DNA of 64,000 nt, from positions 228,207,643 through 228,271,642 of the forward strand of contig CM040128.1 of assembly GCA_022559845.1 (NCBI GenBank), written 5' to 3'. Shown here piece by piece: positions 12,193-25,003 of this stretch (position 1 is its first letter; each line of letters starts with the position of its first letter). The DNA is from Amorphophallus konjac (lineage: Eukaryota > Streptophyta > Magnoliopsida > Alismatales > Araceae). The notes beneath the pieces are model-generated. The model was given only the letters and a program-made list of their open reading frames with translations, was not told the origin of the DNA and did not search any database. A program made the translations under genes and the position numbers.

Positions 12193-12469
12193 GATAATGA
12201 CAACTATAAGTCATGTAAGATTAATTGAGTTCATAGTCAGAATGATTCAAGCATTCAATATACTCATACTTCAATGCAACCATGCAACATAGCATAGACA
12301 TTTCTTTGTACTTCGGAAAGATACAAGCTAGTGTTTGAATGAAAAGCTCTTTCAACAAATATCTCACAGCAGAGACAATCCATCCAGCAAAACAAATATT
12401 GCACATTATCTATCTAGAAGGAAAACTGTCTGACTGTTCGAAAACAAAATGTACTATCTGTCCAAAAAG

Positions 12470-14989
12470 TCAAAAAAGTTCACTGAATGTACATGTACTC
12501 TCCCCCTTTGTCATTATCAAAAAAATTGGGGTGTGATCAGTAACCTCTGTAGCTCCCCCTGTCTCGTGGAATAGATGATGAGCTGGAACCTGAAAGGGGA
12601 TTCTGTTCAGTATAGAAGTGTGGAGATCCCGAATGGATTCTGACAGCTTGTCGAGCTGGTTATGCACAGTACTTCCCAGTCTGTCCACCAGGGAAGTAGT
12701 TGACTCTTGTTTTGAAATGGATACTTTAACAGTTTCTGAAAGGGCTTGTAAATTAGACTGGACCACTTGAAACCGATTTATGATATCAGGTTGATTGGCA
12801 GCAATCTTGATCAATGTTCCCTTAAACAGTTCAAACTCAATTTTTAGATCAAAGGTGTGGCTAAGAATTTGAGCCATCTTACTGATAAAGGAGAGTTGGG
12901 TGTCTTGAATTTTGCTTACCATTTCACCAATTCTAGTGTTAATAGCCATAAGGGATTCCAAAATCTGTTGTACTGCTATATCAGTTTTCCGTTTGGCAGT
13001 AAGAAACTCTATCCCTTGAGTTTTGACTATCTTTTCTAGATACTGCAATCGGCTGTCGACTTTATCCAGTTGAACAGTGTGTAACAGAAGCTGTTGATTC
13101 ATCAGGTCATTTTGATCGAGTACAATTTTTGTCAAATTTGATAACATCTGCACAATGTTAGGTTCGATATTCGCTTCATGTGAGGTGGCAGTGGAAGCAC
13201 TTGAATCAGGGAGCTCAACTTGATATGAATGAGACTGCTCGGTAGGTGGAGGAGGGAGGACGCCAAGACTAATTATCACTCCATGATGTGGACCATATTC
13301 TAGAGCAGGTCCTATACCACAGTCTTGTACTTCTTCTTCAGCTCTCTGTGGAGTTTCTTCAGCAGATATTTGGACTCTTTGTGGTACATCCTCCTCTTCA
13401 TTTACTACTGACTCTGCAAGTTCTTCATAGATTTCTTCAACAGTCTCTTTCATAATCTGAGTGATTATTTCAACAAAAGACTCCGTTTCACTTCCTTTTT
13501 CTTGAGGGGATTCAGCTCTTACACTTTCTTCGGGAATTTCATTTCTTTCCTTTTCTTTATCTGCCTCTTGTCCCTGTTGGACTTCATGTTGTTCCAGTTC
13601 AAATTGTGCCCCAAAATTATTAAACAGTTGACTAATGTTTTGATCCAGCTGCTGTGTCTGTTGAGCATCTGTTAAATTCAGCTCATGAACTTCTTGATGC
13701 AATAGAAGATCTTTGAGATTCTTCTGAGCAGGTTCAGTAGTGGTCTCCTCTTGTTGTACTGCAATTGATTTACTTCTTTTATGTGTTTTCTTCCTCTTCT
13801 TCAAGGGAGCCAAGTCCTGATCATCTGATTCTGTGAGATCCCTTTCATGATGGACCTGAAGCTTTTTACTTTCTTCAATGGCATCTTTCATATCACTGCC
13901 TTTGGATGACTTTGGCCTGAAGTACTTGTTGACAAAATCCAAATTATAGATGTTCACCTTGGGAATTTCTTTTGATGATTCCCCTTCCAGTGGAATTTTC
14001 ATCTTTTTGAAGATTGCTGTCAGATGAGCAGCATAGGGTAAATTTCTGTTGGACTCTTTGAAAGTACTCATTGTCTGAAGGATTATGGCTGGAAGACATA
14101 TCTTTATGCCTTTGAGTAGGCAGAAGAGAATAAATATCTGTAAATCTGTTACTCTCCCTCTACTTCCGACTTGTGGAGTTATCATAGTTGTAAGAATGTG
14201 ATGAATTAATCTCCTCGGAAGGGAAAACTTGCATGCATTAAACTGAGAGAGATATGTCTGCTTCTTTGGGTCTCTGGGATCTCTGGGCTTTTTTGAAATG
14301 AGGGAGTATGCCTCATGTAGGTCGAAATTGAATTCACCTTCCACCTGACCTTCTTCCGGAATATGAAAAACTTTGTGTAGAAAATGCCTGGCTAGGTCAA
14401 TCTTTACTCCTCTAACCATGGACTGAACCCTTGTTTTTTCAGAGATGTTTTTCAAGTTATGGTAAAACTCAGCAACCAACTTAGGATAATAAACCCTATG
14501 CTTACTTAAGAACTTCTTCCATTTCTAAAATTTAAACATCTCTATCACTTCAGGAAATTCTAAGATCATGTGTTCATCGTTAAAATCTATGTACCGAGGG
14601 ATCATGACCCTTCCTATTTCCAGAAGCACTTCAACTTGTGGAAGAGATACATCACCTTCTGAATGTTTAGACGAAGCTTCTTATTCATCAGAATCAATTC
14701 TATCTGCCTTCTCTTTTCCTTTTTGTTGCTTTTGATGAGATACCTCTCTAGGTGAATCAGGCACCGGCTGCTCTACTGAGGTATCCTTTGGCTGTTCCTC
14801 CATTTCTTTTCTCTTTTTACTGTGTGATTCCTCTTGAACAGACGCAGAAGTTGCTTCCTTTGAATGTGATTTCTTTGGCCTCCGCTTGAACCAGCGAGTG
14901 ACCTCAATCATCTGGGCCTGTGGAGGTGGTGGTTGACGCTCTTCTGAGCCATTCGTCTTCCCTTCATTTGTGGCTGACGGGGAAGACAT
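12470..14989 (-). pseudogene. Envelope-like ORF of Sirevirus type
   Basis: One reading frame of 840 codons including the stop, interrupted only by two nonsense codons (at about 14681 and 14525), with no frameshift. From the start at 14989: a Ser/Lys/Glu-rich N-terminus (residues 1-105), a folded block around residues 210-360 containing RVTDLQIFILFCLLKGIKI and LPYAAHLTAIFKKM, a basic stretch (PLKKRKKTHKRSKS, about residue 395), a long acidic Glu/Gln-rich region, and a C-terminal part with heptad-like spacing. The central block matches my recollection of the putative plant transposon protein / envelope-like family carried by SIRE1-type elements between pol and the 3' LTR. No clear signal peptide or membrane anchor is seen, so envelope-like refers to position and family only. 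Confidence 0.7.
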
Positions 14990-16711
14990 GGTAGAGAAGA
15001 TGAGAGGAGAAGAAGAACACGAGAAGAGGGATCGTGCAAAATGAGGAGACGGAGGGTTGGAGAGGCAAACTTGCAGGCCGAGCTAGAAGGAAGGAGACTT
15101 GAGGGTGGGACAACGCCTCGTCTTCAAAAACGAGAGTATGAATGAAAAACAAGTAGGGTTTCGCATAAAAGATATCGCCACCTTTACTAATATTCAATAG
15201 TTAATACCCAAATTGCCCTTTGTCTTTAAAACCGTAAAGGCCTTCCTATGCAGAAATGGGATATTCGGAATATGAGACTATATCTTAAAATAGTTTTCTT
15301 CACAATTTATTTGTATGCGTCAACAGGAGATAAATAGTTTTATTAAGGAAATATCTTAATCAAAAACATCCTTAATCTTATCAGCGTCTTTCATAACCCA
15401 ATGACTAATTGAGCAAACCCATTTTCATATGGAATTTAAATCAATCTATTTTTTAATGAAGGAACCTTAGGGTCAACCATATTAGCCAAGAACTTTTGCA
15501 CAATTTTTGATTGAACATTCCAGTGTAACGGCACCTTTTTACTCAAGGAAACATGTTGATTAGACACCAGAATCCCTTGTTACTTAGTGCGATATACCTT
15601 TATGTCTCCAAAGAAATTTGAACAGAGATAGCATTAATTCTCATGACATGAACTCTGAATTTCTTTGAGTCAGATGGTCAGTTTCTCAAATATTATGCCA
15701 TTGCTCTGCCAGGATTAAGTTTTATTAATGGCGTATTCCCTGGTCCTTTATCAGAATTTTCCATAGACATGACTTAAAGACAATATGAGCCTTAGATTTC
15801 CTATCAGTTTGGGTTCTTACTAAACACGTTCAGATTTTAGAAGCATTGTTAAGAGATTTCCAATTGAACTATTTCATACCCATTGAGGAGTCATTCAAAT
15901 TAATTGTGAAGACTTTTCAGTTAAGATATAATGTTCATATACTGAGTCTCACATCTCTGCACAGGTTAGCAATTTAGTTCTCAGATCAGGGTGATTTTAG
16001 TAGTTAATTATTGAAGATAAGTAGAGGTGACACCAATCTGATGTTACTCCCCCTGACTTGTACGCTCTCTGATGTTACTAGAGAATAGAAGTGGATAAGA
16101 GAAGAAGAAGCTGAACATGGGGATGTTCGAGGTAAAGCCACTCATGAACAAAGGGAAGACTGAGGCGAGAAGAGATAGTTCCAACAGCACCACCTTAAGC
16201 ACCAAAGACTAATGCTCACTCATTTCTTATGACCCAGAGATCCTCAGAATAGACCTTTCATCTCATGTCACATTTCAGAAGCTTTATCACCGCAGCAATA
16301 TCAACTAGACTGGCATCATCAGAGTACTAACCGTCTAAGCACTAGGACATCACAACTCCCATGAACAGATGACCTTTGATGAGTTCAGCTCCCCCTCAGA
16401 CCGAGCAGATATATCAAACAATCACTACTTGATCTTCGTAAGGTACACAGATATGTATGAGTTTTTCATAGACATGCATATGAGTACACCTACTTATGCT
16501 CATGAGATCTAAATGAGATGCATCAACCACCATCATGAAAACAAGGTTGATCTATATTAATCACAGCTATCTAACAATTCAGTCATGCATGTATGCTAAT
16601 AAAGGGAAAAGCAATATAGACGAGAAAAGAGATTGGGGTTGACTGACCTTTATGTGCCTTGATATGATTTCCCACTCATTTCCTTCTTCAAGGCACACCT
16701 GCAAGTTAAAG
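14990..16711 (-). other. Noncoding stretch where pol is expected
   Basis: About 1.7 kb between gag and the envelope-like ORF. Read on the minus strand it shows no DSG protease, HHCC or DDE integrase, or YVDD motif. GGGGGAG tracts near 16047 and 16390 resemble the 3' noncoding parts of the other copia elements here. Pol has been deleted or replaced. Confidence 0.7.
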
Positions 16712-18637
16712 TTACTTTGCAGATTTGGGGACCCAAGAGCTCTTGGGTCCTGTCAGTTCAGCAGTACTTCTCGCATGTTTACTCAAGGATTTCCATATCT
16801 TTCTGTTGTTAGAATCAATTGCATGGCAGTTAATATGTCTTATTCTCTCATGATGATGATTAGCATTATTCATATTTCTATTGAAAGTGTAAACATGGAC
16901 ATTCTTTGGTTGACCACTTGTGAAAGTGTTTCTGCCATGAAAGTTAGTATTTCTTCTTACATGCCAGCACTCAGAGGCACGATGGCCAACTTTTCCGCAT
17001 TCAAAACATGCATGAGCGTTTCTGTTAATGACAGCTTTATTCACAGAGGATTTTTTAAAGTATGAGCTATCTTTTCTTCTCAGGCCATCCCAGCAATGGG
17101 CTGCAACATGGCCTAACTTCCCACAATGAATACAATAAGTTTTCTTCTTTTGAAATGCATGGGGTTTTTCTTGAGCTTTTCTAACATGAGGTTTGTTAGC
17201 ATACAATTCATCAAGCTCCATTATCCTGCACTCATGCATCTTGTGACCACGTTTCCCACAATAATGAGATGAAGTGATATTTGCAGGCGCATGTGAGTGT
17301 GTGGGGATAATCTTTGTGGCATGTATTTGTTTTTGAAATCTTTCAAGACCAGACGAACTCTTAACACCATCAGACTGAGATTTAGCTTTCCTTTTATTTT
17401 CAACCTTTTTCTATTTTTCTTCATTTTTTAGATTTTTACCTTGGTTTTCAGTCCTTTTTGCAGTAAACCGAACAGTGGGTGTAACAGAACAGGAAGCCAT
17501 AGAGTTTTGATTTCTATCAACATAGTTCTTCTTTCCTGCAGGAAGATATCATAACCCTTCCTTTTGAAAGTTTGTTCTAATGCCAAGGATCTTGTTTAGA
17601 TTATTTTCTCCTTGAACAAACCTAGACAATGAATTTTTCAGATCCTGAATTTCAAGATTCAATGAGGTAATACTCAACTCATAACTTCCAATTTCAGATT
17701 CACAAGAAATGACCTGTTGATGCAGTGCATCATTTAAACTCTTCAGAGATTCAATTTCCTGTTCTAGTTTCTGTTCCTTATTAGCATCAGCTTCCTTAAC
17801 AGCACATTTCCCTTTTTCAATTGACATCCATTTCTCTGACAGGACAGTATTCAGAACCATGAGCCTCTTATTTTGATCTTTCAGTTTGCAATTTTCTTCA
17901 CTCAAGCTATCTTGATTCATAGCTTTTAGATTTTCAATCAATTGTTGTTTATTCAACTCAAGTTCTGAATTCTTGTTCCTCAGATCTTCTATTTCTCCTT
18001 TGAGAGATACAATATGTTGCTCTTGCAGCCTAAGTTTTGACTGAAGATCATCATTTAACATTCCAACAGAATCACATTTATTGCATGAATTTTCGCTTAT
18101 CTTCAAGCTGCATTTAAGATTTGCGTTTTCACATTTTAACTCCCTGATTTCATGCAACATAACCTTTTTCATTTCTTTCATTTCACGTTTATAAGATCTA
18201 TAACTATCAAGCAGATTATCATGCATTTCAATCAATTCATCAAGAGAGTTTTGTTCAGATTCAGAAATTACCTTTGATAAAGAGTCGCCAGACTGATCAC
18301 TGCTTTGATCCTTGGTCGTAAGACACTTATGGTTCTCCTTGCCAAACTTGAGGATCAACTCATCCATCAGCTCCTTACCATTCCTGCATTTTGTCAAACA
18401 TGAGAGCACATTAGTTTCAATAGCTCCCTTCAACATTTCCATGGCTTTTACGTTTTCAACATTCATCAACTCATGACCAGTATTCCAGTCTGACATATCT
18501 ACAGGTATGTCATAAGGCCCATGCTCTATCAAAATCAGTAGATTTGGATCTACAAGACTTATGTAGTCCCTAAACTCTCTATGCCATTCGGAGAAACACA
18601 GTCCATTAAACATCAGAATTTCAGGCACAGAATCCAT
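16712..18637 (-). pseudogene. Sirevirus-type gag
   Basis: One frame of 642 codons including the stop, with two internal nonsense codons (17549 TGA and about 17412 TAG) and no frameshift. The N-terminus has the copia gag pattern MFNGLCFSEWHREFRDYI. Residues 120-350 are coiled-coil-like (heptads of Leu, Glu, Lys), ending in the conserved NLNKILGIRTNFQKEGL. Near the C-terminus are three CCHC zinc knuckles: the first has lost its first Cys (SHYCGKRGHKMHEC), while CIHCGKLGHVAAHC and CFECGKVGHRASEC are intact. These would bind genomic RNA during packaging. The frame begins about 100 bp after the primer binding site. The two stops suggest this copy cannot make a full capsid protein. Confidence 0.85.
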
Positions 18638-18735
18638 AGCCCTTAAATGAAATACAGACTATCTAAACAATCAAATAAGTCACCGGAAGCAGCAGGATCC
18701 ACTGCAGATCGTTGGATCTGACGAATCAGTGACCC

Positions 18736-18747
18736 GCTCTAATACCA
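18736..18747 (-). promoter_or_regulatory. Primer binding site (tRNA-iMet type)
   Basis: On the minus strand TGGTATTAGAGC, one base different from the usual TGGTATCAGAGC, begins two bases after the 5' LTR end. It marks this LTR as the 5' one and fixes the element's orientation. Confidence 0.85.
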
Positions 18748-18749
18748 AT

Positions 18750-20534
18750 TGTTGTGACAGGTGACACACTGAATTAGATCCAAAGGGGGGGTGAATGGAT
18801 CTTATACGCAACTTGCCCCAAAAAAGATTTTCAAATGAGCTACCACTGAATGATTAGAGAATCACTGCCTATAAACCCAATCGATCGAATCATCTATTAG
18901 ACTAATAATCAAACACTTAAACCGCACCTAAGCATGCATCTACCGAAGATAGAGAAATCTGACAAATCACAGCACACCAGACTTTTAGGTGGTTCGATCT
19001 CTATCCAGAGATCTACGTCCACCCCACACTCAACCTGAGTGTGGATTCCTGCTGATACACAGCTTGCCTACAAACTGCTGAGCGTTACAGCTTGCTACCG
19101 CTAGGCAATACAGCTTAGCCGTCCAGAGGATACCACACCTCTGCTACTGCTGGGGCTTACAGCTTAACCCGTGTAGAGGAATCCTCCTCTGCAAACAACT
19201 AAGCTTCACAGCTTGCTCTATTGTCAAAACAAATTGAAAACAAGAATTAAAAGTAAAACGAAAGATGGAAGAGATACAGCAACTGAAAGCTGAACACTAC
19301 AAAAACCAAAGTTGATCTCAACATCTGACTGGTCTGCATTTGATCCAAGAACCAGTAGATACAGGTCTTCAGATGCCTATTTTCTCTTTCTTCTCAACTC
19401 TCTATCTCATTTTTTCTATTGTCTGGATCATGCAGGCTCTTCACACTTTTCGATCACCTTCTTCAGATGGAAAAGTCCCCTTTTTTATAGCATCAGAGAT
19501 GTGGGCGTGTGTCCTCCACAATTCCCTCCCAGAGGCCTTAGTCCACGTGGCGGTGTCCTAGCACAATGGTTCCACGTGTCACGATCCTGGCTTCTTGGAT
19601 CACATGCCCTTCTTAAGTTCCTCGACCAACAGATAACCTGCAAAGGTTAAAGCACATTGTTGGTTCGAGATTTGGTCTAAGCCTGTACATATTTGATGCA
19701 CATAATGCAGTGTGCATATTAGAAAGTGTGTACAACGAGAATGAATGCACGGACATGTCATCCACGGGTGTACAGACTTTGAATGCATTTTGCATATGGA
19801 GAAGTATGCACATCAAAGATGAGTGCACAAACATGCCACCAACGAGTGTACATACTTTGTGTGCAAAGTGCAAACGATGTGCAGACTTTATGTGCATGCG
19901 ACAGGACGATGTATAGACTTGCCACCAGAGAGTGTACATACTTTATGTGCGATGTTCAAATGATGTGCAGACTTTATGCGACAAGACGATGTATAGACTT
20001 TGGAACTACATGAGACACACGATGCAACAAGACACTGTTCAGACTTAATCATGTGCATAGGCACAAGATACATCGACTATGTGTATGTATGAAGAACACG
20101 GGCTGTACAAACTTCGCTGCAAATACTTCTCAAGAATGTATAGACTTTGCGTGCATGCGACAACCAATGTGCAGACTTGCTATGCCTAGAGTTTAAGCAT
20201 GAATGCATAATGCACAAACTGTATGTGTGCATGTGTAGACTTTGAGTGCATGACACTGCCTTACGTATGTATGCAACAAAATGTATAGACATGCTGAGTT
20301 ATCAAGGCAACCGTGTGCAGACTTGGTGTACGCATGAAGCATCTGATGCATGAACTTAACCACGCATTCTAGCTATGGTTATACAAACTTGAGAAGCACT
20401 GCACTAACTGTACATACATATACAAACGATGAAGCAATGCATTGATCCATGGATGTAAGATTAAATGCAAACACTTTTATTTATATTAATCTCACATGAC
20501 TCAGATTGTCATTATCAAAACCAGGGTTCCAACA
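18750..20534 (-). mobile_element. 5' LTR of pol-less Sirevirus-like element
   Basis: Length 1785 bp, starting TGTTGGAACCC at 20534 on the minus strand. It aligns along its whole length with 10373-12178, with scattered substitutions and one 21-bp repeat step missing near 19060. It carries the U5 hairpin motif near 18981-19034. The target duplication GTGGT follows at 20535. Confidence 0.9.
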
Positions 20535-22317
20535 GTGGTTGCATAGCAACCATGTTCTGGTCCCAGAACCGCAGAACTTTAGAAAACTGAAGGAAATGCT
20601 ATCCAAATAGAGACATACGCACACCGAAGTTGCAGAAGAACAAGACTAACGTGTTGGGCACTAGGTGTCCCACTGTGATCGCCAAAAAACAAGGTTGTAG
20701 ATAATTAAATCACCCATCCCAAATAAGCAAATATATGCAATAGAGATTGACACCGTCCCAAACAAGCAAACAAGGTGAGAGGGGCGATGAGAATAGAAAT
20801 ACAAACCGTGATCACCACCAAGGGTTAACAATAGGCCAAAACGTGCTATAGAGATTGAAAAACCCTACTGCGTACCTTGGAAAATGAGGATGAAGATGTG
20901 GCCCAAAGAGGGAACGCTAAGACTTGATCGCGCTTGAGAAACGAGACGCGAGGAACGACGTGGATCACACCTCCTCACCTTCTAGCTGACTAGAAGATAA
21001 GGGCCTCATGTTCTTCTTGCTTTTCCTGTAAAATAAAACTAAGACAAGAGGAAAAAAAACCCATAAGAAACATGTATGTGCAGCATCTATCTTTAGTGCA
21101 TAAAATAGCATGAAAGATTGAGGGAGAACGCATCGGGGGAGGGTTTTTAACCCCTGTAAAAGGGTGCAAAAGATAGGTGTGTATATTGTGATAAGATAAG
21201 AATGCAGAGAACGAATTAAAACACAGAGGATAGCAGAGAAAACATGCATGCAAAATGTGCATACGTGCAGCAGATGTGCAAAAATGCAGGAAACCGTGAT
21301 AAACTGGAAAAAGTAGAGGCAGAGAAATAAGGGAAAACGATGAAGAAAGAGATCCCAAAGAGGTTGAAGACAAAGTTAACACTCCCCTAGATAGGTTGGG
21401 GTCGAAGAAGAACGTCGGAGATGCATCATGGCTCTGCCCCGAATCGAGAAATGCCCTCCCTTCACGCACTACGAACAAGGTGCTATTTATAGAAAACCCA
21501 GAAACCCTAGGTCAAAATAGAGAATAAACACCCAAATATGGGATATATCTTGATTAAAACCTTCAAATAATAGTGGGAATATATCCCCAAGATGTATAAA
21601 ACTCGAGGTGGATGGATATTCTCGACGAAAATGGTGCAAACAAGGACTCCAAAGAGTCCTCGGCCGAAGAAAATGAAGCCCGGAACAGTCAGGATTCTGC
21701 AACGAGAATGTGGTTGGTCGAGCAACCGCGACCTTCAAACCGTGGTTGACAAAGAACCACGAACAAGAAGGGGCATCACAGGGCCGAGGAACGGGGTCGA
21801 CACACACACGGGCGCCCGAGAGAGAAGATTTGAGAAAGTAGTCTAAAAAAGACTGTGACCTCATGGTCGCGGTTTCCATTCAACTGCGGCCTGACCTATT
21901 ATTTAAATAAAATAATAAATAAATATTAAATAATAAATAATAATAAAATGTTTGAATGTGGTCATCTAGGGGACCGTGATGTGATGATCGCGATCTCCTA
22001 TCCGATCGCGACCTTGGCAAAAAGAATAAATAAAATAAAAATAAAAAGGGTGAACGTGGTCTCATAGAAGACCACGTTCAGGGAGAAAGTAGGGCTGCGC
22101 CGAATGTCTGATTGACCCTCCGAACGGCATGAAAGTGACTCGAAAGTGGGGGCAATCAAAGATAAAAGCCTCCAAAGCTCAATGTGCTTGAAAAATGGTC
22201 AAGAAATGGGCTCGAAATATATTCAAAGATGACTCTAAAATAATGGATAATCCAGAGCATCACGAAAGGTGAATAAGAGAAATAACTCGACTTGTAGGCT
22301 GAAAACGGGTGTCAACA
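20535..22317 (-). mobile_element. Tat/Ogre-type LTR, minus strand
   Basis: On the minus strand it starts TGTTGACACCCGTTTTCAGC at 22317. A TATA box (CTATAAATAGC) lies at about 21497-21486, then a leader with CAGGGGTTAAAAACCCTC. Its features occur in the same order in the plus-strand LTR at 49335-51150: the GAGTCAT...GAGCCCATTT block near the start, the TATA box, AGGGGTTAAAAA, and GATCACRRTGGGACMYCTAG. The two are therefore one family. The rest of this LTR lies at 9985-10372, beyond the nested element. It directly abuts the truncated copia gag at 22318. Confidence 0.7.
22052..22079. repeat. 28-nt hairpin GAACGTGGTCT
   Basis: GAACGTGGTCT, a short loop and AGACCACGTTC form an 11-bp perfect stem in the U3 of the Tat/Ogre-type LTR. 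Two more 28-nt palindromes with the same outer stem lie in the related LTR at 50229-50256 and 50632-50659. Confidence 0.85.
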
Positions 22318-23574
22318 GTAAGTAGAAACTCCAACTTCAAATCTGATCAAGCAAAAAGGTCTGACAAAGTCTTATGTTATCAATGCAAGAGGCAAGGGCA
22401 TTTGCAAGGAGAATGCCCTGAGTTGCTGAAAACAATGACCAAGGCCAAGGGGATGAATCCCAAAGTGATGGTCTGTACCTGGAGTGATGATAAAGAGGAA
22501 GATGAAAGTCTCTCTACGGATGAAGATGAGGATGGCCTTTGTCTAATGGCCAATGAGGAGGAAGATCAGGTAACTACCCTGTTTGACAGTTTTTCTAATG
22601 AAGATTGGGAAGAGGCATACACTAATTTGTTTGAAAGATATGAAGTTTTTAAGAAAGAGAACAAGCATCTAAATAAGAATATCAATGTGCTTGCTCATGA
22701 TAATCTAGTTAACAAGGAATTGGAAACACTAAAAACTAAAAGTGAAAAACTAAAGAGATAGAATGGAGATTTTGAAAGCAACTGCTCAGAACTAAAAGCT
22801 TAAAGGAAGAAAATGAAGAGCTCATAAAATAGCTAAGCCAAACCAGGTTGAAGTATCAGGATTGTGAAAGAGAGAGAAAACTTAGTCTTGAAAAATCTGA
22901 GGCAATAAACGTTGTCAATATTGAGTTACAGAAAAGCCTTGAGAAGGCTGAAAGTGAGTTGATGGATAGACAATTTTCCCTAGATAGAATGACCCAGGGT
23001 AAATCCAACATGGATGCCCTCTTAGGCACTAGAGTCAATTTTAGAAAAGAAGGGTTAGGATTTAACCCCTCTAAAAAAAGGGCCTTTGAATTCAAAACCA
23101 TCTCGTTCTGTCCTGAAAAGGGCAAGGGGAAGTTAATAGTAGAAGAACCATCATGGTAGAATTCCCCTAAACCCAAAACCTTTAAGAACCAAGGAAGAAA
23201 TCATCAGGCTAAGTTTAAAAGCCAAACTGAATCGCAGGGTCGACGTAGCTCATCTGATTATTTCAAAAAGAAAAACTGGGTCAATAATCAAAGAAGGTTC
23301 AATAGCTAGTCAAACTTGGGTACATACCATACCCAATTCAACACCTTTGGGGACCCCAGATTTAGACCACAATTTAACTCATACTCCTTCAAATCAATGA
23401 AACTTGCTTGTCACATCTGCAACAAACCGGGACACACCAACAACCAATGCTGGTCTGGCCAGAGAATGAGATCTTTTAAGCAAGTCTGGATTCCAAAGAA
23501 CTTATTGTATGCATTCAACTATGAATGTGGACCCAAGTTTATTTGGGTTCGAAAAGCTTCTGCTTGATATACTC
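22318..23574 (+). pseudogene. Copia gag remnant
   Basis: The remnant begins just before the first zinc knuckle (CYQCKRQGHLQGEC, about 22376). An acidic region follows (DKEEDESLSTDEDEDG), then a coiled-coil-like stretch, the conserved NMDALLGTRVNFRKEGLGF (about 23010), a basic linker and a second knuckle (CHICNKPGHTNNQC, about 23410). Stops at 22761, 22800-22850, 23157 and 23308 interrupt it. Everything N-terminal of the first knuckle is lost at the junction with the minus-strand LTR. Confidence 0.85.
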
Positions 23575-25003
23575 TATACAGGAATGCCTAGCAGCCCATC
23601 ACAACCGATGGTACTTGGACAACGGCTGCTCGAGACATATGACGGGAGACAAGAAGAAATTCAGTCATCTAATCAAGAAGGAAGGAGGCCAAGTGAGGTT
23701 TGGAGGCAAAGATAAAGGGAAGGTCATTGGGACAGGAACAATTGGTAAGAACTCTTCCAACTTCATTGAGAATGTCATGCTTGTTGAAGGCCTTGAGCAT
23801 AATCTGCTCAGCATAAGCCAACTGTGCGACAAAGACAACAAGGTACTGTTTGATGCCAATGAATGTAAAATATTAGAGAAAAACTTTGATTTTATGATAT
23901 TCGTAGGTCATAGAGATAATAATGTCTACATGGTAGACCTTGACACTCCCATTTCTGAAAATCTGTGCTTGTCTGCCAGTCAGCCCAATGAGGCTTGGCT
24001 GTGGCATAGGAGGCTGGGTCATATTAGCTATGGTACACTGCACAAACTGTCCAAGCATGGGATGGTAAGGGTTTGCCCAAACTGTCCTTTAAAAGGAACA
24101 CCCATGTTTGTGAAGCATGCTCCCTAGGTAAGCAAACTAGAAAATCATTTAAACCTAGAAGTGAACCCTTGTCAACAATGCCTTTTGAATTTCTGCATAT
24201 GGATTTGTTTGGTCCAACCCGAACGGCCAGCATCAATGGAAGAAGATTTGGATTTGTGTTAGTTGATGATTTTTCTCACTTTACATGGATCTTCTTGTTG
24301 ACTAATAAAAATGATGTCTTTCTTGAATTTCAGAAACTCTTCAAAAAAAGTAAAACAAGAAGGTAAATTTCGGATATCCACCATCCTATCTGATCATGGA
24401 GGAGAAGTCAAAAATTCCTATTTCTCTGAATTCTGCAACCAGAAAGGTGTAACGCATAGGTTCTCCTCTCCCAGGACCCCGGAGCAAAATGGCATTGTGG
24501 AGAGAAGGAATCGGACAATTGTGGAGATCGCCCGGACAATGTTGATTGAAAGTAAGCTCCCAAGAAAGTTCTGCGCTGAAGCAGCAAACACGGCTTGCTG
24601 CATAATCAACAGGGCCATGATAAAGTCAAAAAGTAAGAAAACACCCTATGAAATGCTCAAAGGTAAGAAACCCAACTCAGCCTATTTTCAAGCTTTTGGT
24701 TCAAAATGTTATATCCATAACAATGATAAAGTTGATCTTGATACGTTTGAGGCTAAACGTGATATTGGAGTATTCTTGGGATATTCTAAAACATCAAGGG
24801 CATATAGGGTTCTTAATGTGAAGAATCAAACTGTAGAAGAAACTCCACATGTAGTATTTGCTGAACTGTCTAATGATTCAAATAAAGGTGTTGTTGACAG
24901 GGAAAAGGAGGATGATGATGGAAGGTTTCTAGAGTATAAAGAAGAACTGGGAGAGGGTAGCCACTCACAGCCCACAGCACAAGAACCAGGTCGATCGACA
25001 TAA
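23575..25003 (+). pseudogene. Copia protease and integrase remnant
   Basis: Three overlapping frames cover the region. The protease core reads WYLDNGCSRHMTGD (about 23606), with Asn where copia proteases usually have Ser after the catalytic Asp. The GAG-pre-integrase and zinc region follow (LWHRRLGHISYG about 24000; CEACSLGKQTRKSF about 24115). Of the integrase core, FLHMDLFGP, SDHGGEVKNSYF and NGIVERRNRT keep the D, D and E residues. The C-terminal part includes GVFLGYSKTSRAYRV. Frameshifts at about 24100 and 24350 and the stop at 25001 break the frame. Confidence 0.88.

Larger units (their letters stand above)
10373..20534 (-). mobile_element. Complete pol-less Sirevirus-like element
   Basis: A structurally complete minus-strand LTR element of 10,162 bp. 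Both LTRs are present (10373-12178 and 18750-20534), flanked by an exact 5-bp target duplication GTGGT (10368-10372, 20535-20539). The primer site TGGTATTAGAGC is two bases inside the 5' LTR, and a polypurine tract abuts the 3' LTR. Order along its own strand: 5' LTR, PBS, gag (18637-16712), about 1.7 kb without coding sequence, envelope-like ORF (14989-12470), PPT, 3' LTR. No protease, integrase, reverse transcriptase or RNase H motif was found. LTR divergence is about 4% in the part compared by eye. It must have been mobilised by enzymes of another element. Confidence 0.88.

Noticed and set aside
18736..18747. tRNA gene at primer-site-like sequences
   Set aside because: Only the 12-base complement of a tRNA 3' end is present here and at 41558; no cloverleaf.
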